Origin: Streptomyces galbus
GTDB taxonomy: Bacteria > Actinomycetota > Actinomycetes > Streptomycetales > Streptomycetaceae
Length of the DNA: 64,000 nt
Assembly (NCBI RefSeq): GCF_005280195.1
Contig: NZ_SZPR01000017.1
Span: 248,001-312,000 of the forward strand
Reading direction: 5' to 3'
Shown: positions 59,620 through 64,000 of the stretch, one piece after another
Position numbering within the stretch: the stretch's first letter is position 1
Layout: each line of letters begins with the position of its first letter
The notes under the pieces: model-generated
What the model was told of the DNA's origin: nothing
Seen by the model: only the letters and a program-made list of their open reading frames with translations
Database searches by the model: none
Made by a program: the position numbers and the translations under genes

Positions 59620-60750
59620 ATGTCGATGATCCGCGACCTGCGCGCCGTCGTCCGCCCGTCCCGCCCCTCGCTGCGCAAGAGCGCCGTACGCCCGGACGGC
59701 GGCACCTACGACACCACGCGCGACCCCGCGACCCCGTCGGCCGTGGTCGACTGCGCGGTCTACCGCGACGGCGCCCGCGTCGAGACCGACGCCCCGCTGG
59801 CCCCGCAGGAGGCGATGCGCCGGGTGCGGCGCGACGGCGGCTTCGTCTGGATCGGCCTGCACGAGCCGACGGAGTCCGAATTCGCGGGCATCGCCTCGGA
59901 GTTCGGGCTGCACCCGCTGGCCGTGGAGGACGCCGTCCAGGCTCACCAGCGGCCCAAGCTGGAGCGCTACGACGACTCGCTGTTCACCGTGTTCAAGACG
60001 GTCCACTACGTCGAGCACGACGAACTCACCGCCACCAGCGAGGTCGTGGAGACCGGTGAGGTCATGTGCTTCACCGGGCGGGACTTCTTCATCACCGTCC
60101 GGCACGGCGGCCAGGGCTCCCTGCGCGCGCTGCGCCACCGCCTGCAGGACGACCCCGAGCTGCTCGCCAAGGGCCCGTCGGCCGTGCTGCACGCCATCGC
60201 CGACCACGTGGTCGACGGCTACATCGCGGTCGCCGACGCCCTCCAGGACGACATCGACGCCGTGGAGACGGACGTCTTCTCGCCCGGCCGCAAGGGCACC
60301 CCGCGCGGCACGGACGCCGGGCGGATCTACCAACTCAAGCGCGAGATCCTTGAGTTCAAGCGTGCGGTGTCGCCGCTGCTGCGGCCCATGCAGCTGCTGA
60401 GCGAGCGGCCGATGCGGCTGGTCGACCCCGACATCCAGAAGTACTTCCGCGACGTCGCCGACCACCTCGCGCGCGTGCAGGAGCAGGTGGTCGGCTTCGA
60501 CGAGCTGCTGAACTCCATCCTCCAGGCCAACCTCGCGCAGGCGTCCGTCGCGCAGAACGAGGACATGCGCAAGATCACGTCGTGGGCCGCGATCATCGCC
60601 GTACCGACGATGGTGTGCGGGGTCTACGGCATGAACTTCGAGCACATGCCCGAGCTGCACTGGCGCTACGGCTATCCCGTGATCATGTCCTTCACGGTGG
60701 CCATCTGCCTGGGCATCCACCGCACCCTGAAGCGCAACGGCTGGCTGTAG
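59620..60750 (+). CDS. corA: CorA family magnesium/cobalt channel
   Basis: 376 aa, ATG 59620 with AAGGAG upstream. A large cytoplasmic domain (1-315) contains HPLAVEDAVQAHQRPKLERY and the long stalk helix. Two C-terminal helices follow; the signature YGMNF has Gly337-Met338-Asn339 at the end of the first, and the tail HRTLKRNGWL is basic. Homopentameric channel for Mg2+ (and Co2+/Ni2+). Unusually long leader upstream; magnesium-related proteins also lie downstream. Confidence 0.95.
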   Translation: MSMIRDLRAVVRPSRPSLRKSAVRPDGGTYDTTRDPATPSAVVDCAVYRDGARVETDAPLAPQEAMRRVRRDGGFVWIGLHEPTESEFAGIASEFGLHPLAVEDAVQAHQRPKLERYDDSLFTVFKTVHYVEHDELTATSEVVETGEVMCFTGRDFFITVRHGGQGSLRALRHRLQDDPELLAKGPSAVLHAIADHVVDGYIAVADALQDDIDAVETDVFSPGRKGTPRGTDAGRIYQLKREILEFKRAVSPLLRPMQLLSERPMRLVDPDIQKYFRDVADHLARVQEQVVGFDELLNSILQANLAQASVAQNEDMRKITSWAAIIAVPTMVCGVYGMNFEHMPELHWRYGYPVIMSFTVAICLGIHRTLKRNGWL

Positions 60751-60773
60751 GACCGCCTGGATAGGCTGGGGCC

Positions 60774-61289
60774 ATGACCAACGAGCTGCTCGACCAGGCC
60801 CTCGTCGAGGAGGCCACCAAGAAGTCCGGGCTCGTCTGGGTCCGGCCGGAGGGCGCGGCGGCCGCGCGTGCGCTGTGGCACGTGTGGCACGAGGGTGCCG
60901 CGTGCCTGGTCGGTGACGGGCCCGGCGAGCAGCCGCTGTCCGGGCTGGCCGACGGCGGACGGGCCGAGGTGACCGTGCGCAGCAAGGACAAGGGCGGCCG
61001 GCTGGTCTCCTGGACCGCGCGGGTCGTCCAGCTCGCACCCGGCGGCGACGCGTGGGACGCGGCGGTCGCCGAGCTCAGGGGCAAGCGGCTCAACGCGCCC
61101 GACGGCGAGGCGATGACCGGGCGCTGGGCCAGGGAGTGCCGCGTCCTGCGCCTGGAGCCGACGGGCACCACGCTGCCGCTGCCCGAGGGCAGCCTGGCCG
61201 CCGTCCCGGTGCCCACCCCGGCGACGACCCGCCGGCCGGTCCCGGCGGGCCTGCCGCGGCTGCTGGCGCGCCGCAGGAAGCGGACGTAG
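60774..61289 (+). CDS. Hypothetical protein
   Basis: 171 aa, ATG 60774, 24 bp after corA, so probably co-transcribed. ALVEEATKKSGLVWVRPEG near the start, a core with ALWHVWHEGAACLVG and DKGGRLVSWTARVVQL, and a Pro/Arg-rich tail ending ARRRKRT. The core is reminiscent of split-barrel (pyridoxamine-oxidase-like) folds, but I could not confirm cofactor residues. Confidence 0.7.
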   Translation: MTNELLDQALVEEATKKSGLVWVRPEGAAAARALWHVWHEGAACLVGDGPGEQPLSGLADGGRAEVTVRSKDKGGRLVSWTARVVQLAPGGDAWDAAVAELRGKRLNAPDGEAMTGRWARECRVLRLEPTGTTLPLPEGSLAAVPVPTPATTRRPVPAGLPRLLARRRKRT

Positions 61290-61409
61290 GACGCAGGACC
61301 GCACGGCGGCCCGACCGGCGGACCCGGACCCGGACGGCGGCCGGACCGACGGCACCCGGACCCGGGGCCGTACGGCGGCCGGAGCGGCGGCGCCCAGGCC
61401 CAGGGCCGG
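61290..61409. repeat. Short GC-rich imperfect repeats between convergent genes
   Basis: 120 bp built from units of the type ACCCGGACCCGGAC and GGCGGCCGGACCG, repeated at least three times. No gene. It probably serves as the convergent termination region for the hypothetical protein (plus) and the lipoprotein (minus). Confidence 0.6.
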
Positions 61410-62165
61410 TCAGGACGTCGGCAGTTGGTGGCCGTAGTCCACCGTCTCGCCCTTCGCCGGCTCCGCCAGCGCGAAGTCCTCGCCCCAGGCCGAGAACGTC
61501 AGCGTGCCCGCGCCGCCCGCGCGCACCAGGCGCAGCGGGTACGGGCGGCCCTCCAGGGAGACGTCCAGGGTGCCGCCGGAGCCCTTGTCGCCGGTGATGC
61601 GGATGGTGCGCACGCCGCCCTGCTCGTGGTGGCCGTCCGTCGCGAGCGTGCCGTGCAAGGTGAGCAGACCGTCGAGGAGGACGTCCTTGTCCGTGAACCC
61701 GCTGAACTTCTTGTACGAGGGGTCACCCGTGGGCACCTTCACGTACTTGCCGTCGAGCTTGTCCGCGGCGGCCGCGTCGGTGCCCTGGTCGTCGCCCTTG
61801 CCGTCCTCGTGCTTCCAGAAGCCCGCGTCGGCCTTCAGGTACAGCTCTTCGCCGATCCGCAGGAGCTGGAAGGTGGCCCCCTGGGAGGTGACCGAGCCGG
61901 TGCCGCCGCCGGACTTCAGGCGCATGTCGAGCCGGTACGTGCGCCCGCTGGTGACCACCGTCCCCGCCAGCCGCACCGCTTGTGCCGCGTCGGCGGCCGC
62001 CTTGGTCCTGGCCTGGATCCGCTCGGCCGGCAGCTTGCCCACCCCGTTGGTGCCCGCGTCCGGGTCCTCGCTGCACCCCGTCACCAGCGGTCCTGCCGCG
62101 ACCAGGACGCACACGGCGCCCATCAGCGCGGTCCGACGGGTACGGCCGTGGCGCATCGCAGTCAC
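61410..62165 (-). CDS. Secreted LolA/LppX-like lipoprotein
   Basis: 251 aa from GTG 62165 (ATG 62156 possible). Twin-Arg-containing signal peptide with the lipobox LVTGC. The mature domain is a half beta-barrel typical of lipoproteins that bind lipid (LSGTVVTSGRTYRLDMRLKS-like strands, FQLLRIGEELYLKADAGFW). Similar folds (LolA, LppX) carry acyl chains in a hydrophobic groove. No partner gene adjacent. Confidence 0.8.
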   Translation of the reverse strand: MTAMRHGRTRRTALMGAVCVLVAAGPLVTGCSEDPDAGTNGVGKLPAERIQARTKAAADAAQAVRLAGTVVTSGRTYRLDMRLKSGGGTGSVTSQGATFQLLRIGEELYLKADAGFWKHEDGKGDDQGTDAAAADKLDGKYVKVPTGDPSYKKFSGFTDKDVLLDGLLTLHGTLATDGHHEQGGVRTIRITGDKGSGGTLDVSLEGRPYPLRLVRAGGAGTLTFSAWGEDFALAEPAKGETVDYGHQLPTS

Positions 62166-62433
62166 AGACGCAGCTGCCTTTCCATGGGGATCTCCTCAGC
62201 GGCGTACGGCAGCGTACCGGGGTCGCGGGGCCTCGGCGGAGCCGGTCCGTCCGGACCCCTCACCAGGGCGTATCCGATCGGGACGGGCTAGCCTGAAGCC
62301 CGCACGAACGGGCAATTGGGATAACGGCCCCCTCGTCCGCACCCGCCCCCTCGTCCCCTCCCGCACCCGGCCCCTGATCCCCCACCGCCCCCCGTCCCGT
62401 CCCCACACCCCGGCAAGCGAAGGAAGCACAGTC
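62166..62433. promoter_or_regulatory. Divergent region with C-rich leader
   Basis: 268 bp. The half nearest 62434 (62327-62411) is strongly C-rich and G-poor on the plus strand (CCCCCTCGTCC, CCCCACACCCC), giving an unstructured mRNA leader for the PRC/MgtE_N/CBS gene; such tracts can be Rho-loading sites. AAGGAAG precedes the start. Confidence 0.5.
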
Positions 62434-63816
62434 ATGGCAGCCGGCGCCCCCCGGATCTTCGTCTCGCACCTCTCCGGTGTCGCCGTCTTCGACCCCACCG
62501 GCGACCAGGTGGGACGGGTGCGCGACCTGGTCGTCATGCTGCGCGTCGGCCGCCGGCCGCCGCGGGTGCTCGGACTGGTGGTCGAACTGGCCACGCGCCG
62601 CCGGATCTTCCTGCCCATGACCCGGGTGACCGGCATCGAGTCCGGCCAGGTCATCACCACCGGCGTGCTCAACGTCCGCCGCTTCGAGCAACGCCCCACG
62701 GAACGGCTGGTCTTCGGCGAGCTGCTGGACCGGCGCGTCACCCTCGCCGACAGCGGCGAGGAGGTCACCGTGCTCGACCTGTCGGTGCAGCAGCTGCCCG
62801 CCCGCCGGGACTGGGAGATCGACCGGGTCTTCGTGCGCAAGGGCAGGAAGGGCGGCGCCTTCCGCCGCGCCAAGGGCGAGACGCTGACCGTGGAGTGGTC
62901 GGCCGTCACCGGCTTCTCCGTGGACGAACAGGGACAGGGCGCGGAGAACCTGCTCGCCACCTTCGAGCAGCTGCGCCCCGCCGACCTGGCCAACGTCCTG
63001 CACCACCTGTCCCCGAAGCGGCGCGCCGAGGTCGCCGCGGCCCTCGACGACGACCGGCTGGCCGACGTCCTGGAGGAGCTGCCGGAGGACGACCAGATCG
63101 AGATCCTCGGCAAGCTGAAGGAGGAGCGCGCGGCGGACGTCCTGGAGGCCATGGACCCGGACGACGCGGCCGACCTGCTCGCCGAGCTCCCGGAGGCCGA
63201 CAAGGAGCGGCTGCTGAGCCTGATGCAGCCCGACGACGCGGCCGACATGCGGCGGCTGATGTCGTACGAGGAGCACACGGCCGGCGGTCTGATGACGACC
63301 GAGCCGATCGTGCTGCGCCCGGACGCCACCGTCGCCGACGCCCTGGCCCGGGTGCGCAACCGCGACCTGTCCCCGGCGCTCGCCGCCCAGGTCTACGTGT
63401 GCCGGCCGCCCGACGAGACGCCGACCGGCAAGTACCTGGGCACCGTGCACTTCCAGCGGCTGCTGCGCGACCCGCCGTACACCCTGGTCGGCTCGATCAT
63501 CGACGACGACCTCCAGCCGCTGGACCCGGACGCGGCGCTGCCCGTCGTCGCCGGGTTCTTCGCGACGTACGACATGGTCGCGGCGCCCGTCGTCGACGAG
63601 GCGGGCTCGCTGCTGGGCGCGGTGACGGTGGACGACGTGCTGGACCACATGCTGCCGGAGGACTGGCGGGAGACGGAGTTCCATCTGGAAGAGGACCCCG
63701 CGGACCCCGGGGGCACCCCGGACCCCGGGGACGCGACGGTCACCGCGGACGACGACCGGGTCGGCGCGGAGGGCGCCGACGGGCGCGGCGAGGGGGGTGG
63801 TCCGCGTGGTGCCTGA
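62434..63816 (+). CDS. Soluble PRC-barrel / MgtE_N / CBS protein
   Basis: 460 aa, ATG 62434. Two PRC-barrel-like halves (about 5-80 and 90-165; FVSHLSGVAVFDPTGDQVGR), an MgtE N-terminal superhelical domain (about 175-275; EELPEDDQIEILGKLKEE and DPDDAADLLAELPE), two CBS domains (about 285-410; MTTEPIVLRPDATVADALAR) and an acidic tail. There is no transmembrane part, so it is not itself a magnesium transporter; it may sense Mg2+ or nucleotide and regulate a partner. Its stop overlaps the DUF1003 start. Confidence 0.88.
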   Translation: MAAGAPRIFVSHLSGVAVFDPTGDQVGRVRDLVVMLRVGRRPPRVLGLVVELATRRRIFLPMTRVTGIESGQVITTGVLNVRRFEQRPTERLVFGELLDRRVTLADSGEEVTVLDLSVQQLPARRDWEIDRVFVRKGRKGGAFRRAKGETLTVEWSAVTGFSVDEQGQGAENLLATFEQLRPADLANVLHHLSPKRRAEVAAALDDDRLADVLEELPEDDQIEILGKLKEERAADVLEAMDPDDAADLLAELPEADKERLLSLMQPDDAADMRRLMSYEEHTAGGLMTTEPIVLRPDATVADALARVRNRDLSPALAAQVYVCRPPDETPTGKYLGTVHFQRLLRDPPYTLVGSIIDDDLQPLDPDAALPVVAGFFATYDMVAAPVVDEAGSLLGAVTVDDVLDHMLPEDWRETEFHLEEDPADPGGTPDPGDATVTADDDRVGAEGADGRGEGGGPRGA

Positions 63817-64000
63817 GCGTGAGGGCGTCCGTGAGGGGCGCGCGACGGCGTCCGGCGGCCGCGAGCGTGCGCCGTCCGGGGCGACGGCCACCACCCGTCC
63901 GCGCGCCCGGCTGGACCAGCCGCGCCCGCCGCGGCGGCGGCTGCTGCCCGAGTGGGACCCGGAGGCGTTCGGGCGGCTCTCGGAGCGCATCGCGCGCTTC
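63806..64000 (+). CDS. DUF1003 membrane protein, N-terminal part
   Basis: The first 65 codons, GTG 63806 (or GTG 63809) inside the end of the preceding gene with GAGGGGGG upstream; truncated by the window edge. A basic, disordered head leads to LLPEWDPEAFGRLSERIARF, which is the characteristic entry to the two-helix DUF1003 domain in streptomycetes. The membrane helices lie beyond the window. Coupling to the MgtE_N/CBS protein hints at a shared role. Confidence 0.8.
   Translation, partial: MVPEREGVREGRATASGGRERAPSGATATTRPRARLDQPRPPRRRLLPEWDPEAFGRLSERIARF

Noticed and set aside
62434..63816. MgtE magnesium transporter
   Set aside because: No transmembrane helices follow the CBS domains; the gene ends with an acidic tail.

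Overview
The window is chromosomal DNA from a Streptomyces or very close relative. It has very high GC, dense genes with GTG starts and ATGA/GTGA overlaps, a WhiB-family regulator, the dispersed Streptomyces intergenic repeat GGGGCGCGGGGAACTGCGCG, and many long GC-rich palindromic terminators. No transposase, prophage, CRISPR array or rRNA was seen. The left edge cuts an initiator tRNA-Met gene and the right edge cuts a DUF1003 gene. The gene order largely matches, from memory, the core block Rv3193c-Rv3211 of Mycobacterium tuberculosis, so this is conserved actinobacterial core chromosome with some Streptomyces-specific inserts.

Layout. 1-9.2 kb: tRNA-fMet (partial), UPF0182 membrane protein, PPA1255-like protein, membrane PDZ/Lon-like protease, small membrane protein, MoaE, an SDR-like protein, a DUF2342 zincin and a Nudix hydrolase. 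9.3-12.5 kb: a compact operon of one TerD-AIM24 fusion and two AIM24 proteins. 12.6-16.1 kb: YgjP-like metallopeptidase, an orphan E1/ThiF-like protein and an AarF/ABC1 kinase. 16.2-17.6 kb: the WblC (WhiB7) antibiotic-response locus with upstream ORF, intrinsic attenuator and AT-rich autoregulated promoter, plus a coupled small gene. 17.6-30.7 kb: a genome-maintenance block with UvrD2, mycoredoxin, NudC, an M20 dipeptidase, the AdnA/AdnB helicase-nuclease and an alkyltransferase-like protein.

30.9-38.3 kb: a kinase-like/LPG-flippase fusion, two tandem secreted alpha/beta-hydrolase lipoproteins and MoeZ. 38.3-43.4 kb: a four-gene minus-strand operon (PelF-like glycosyltransferase, polytopic membrane protein, nucleotide-sugar epimerase, spherulin-4/GH135-like protein, plus an 18-codon leader ORF) that looks like a minimal Pel- or galactosaminoglycan-type exopolysaccharide locus; this is the most interesting candidate system here. 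43.6-49.0 kb: DUF3152 metzincin-like protein, alpha/beta hydrolase, small acidic protein, TetR regulator, DUF3107, small membrane protein and ferritin-like protein.

49.5-52.2 kb: an RhlE-type DEAD-box helicase with a very long Lys/Arg-Ala repeat tail and a long leader. 52.3-58.5 kb: alpha/beta hydrolase, NYN ribonuclease-like protein, a 50-aa protein behind an AT-rich promoter island, MarC, PHP phosphoesterase, DUF6758 and an MFS exporter with a palindromic operator. 58.5-64 kb: SUFU-domain protein, CorA with a long structured leader and short ORF, a hypothetical protein, a lipoprotein, a soluble PRC/MgtE_N/CBS protein and DUF1003, which together suggest a magnesium-related neighbourhood. Product names come from reading motifs and remembered family features; no database search was run.
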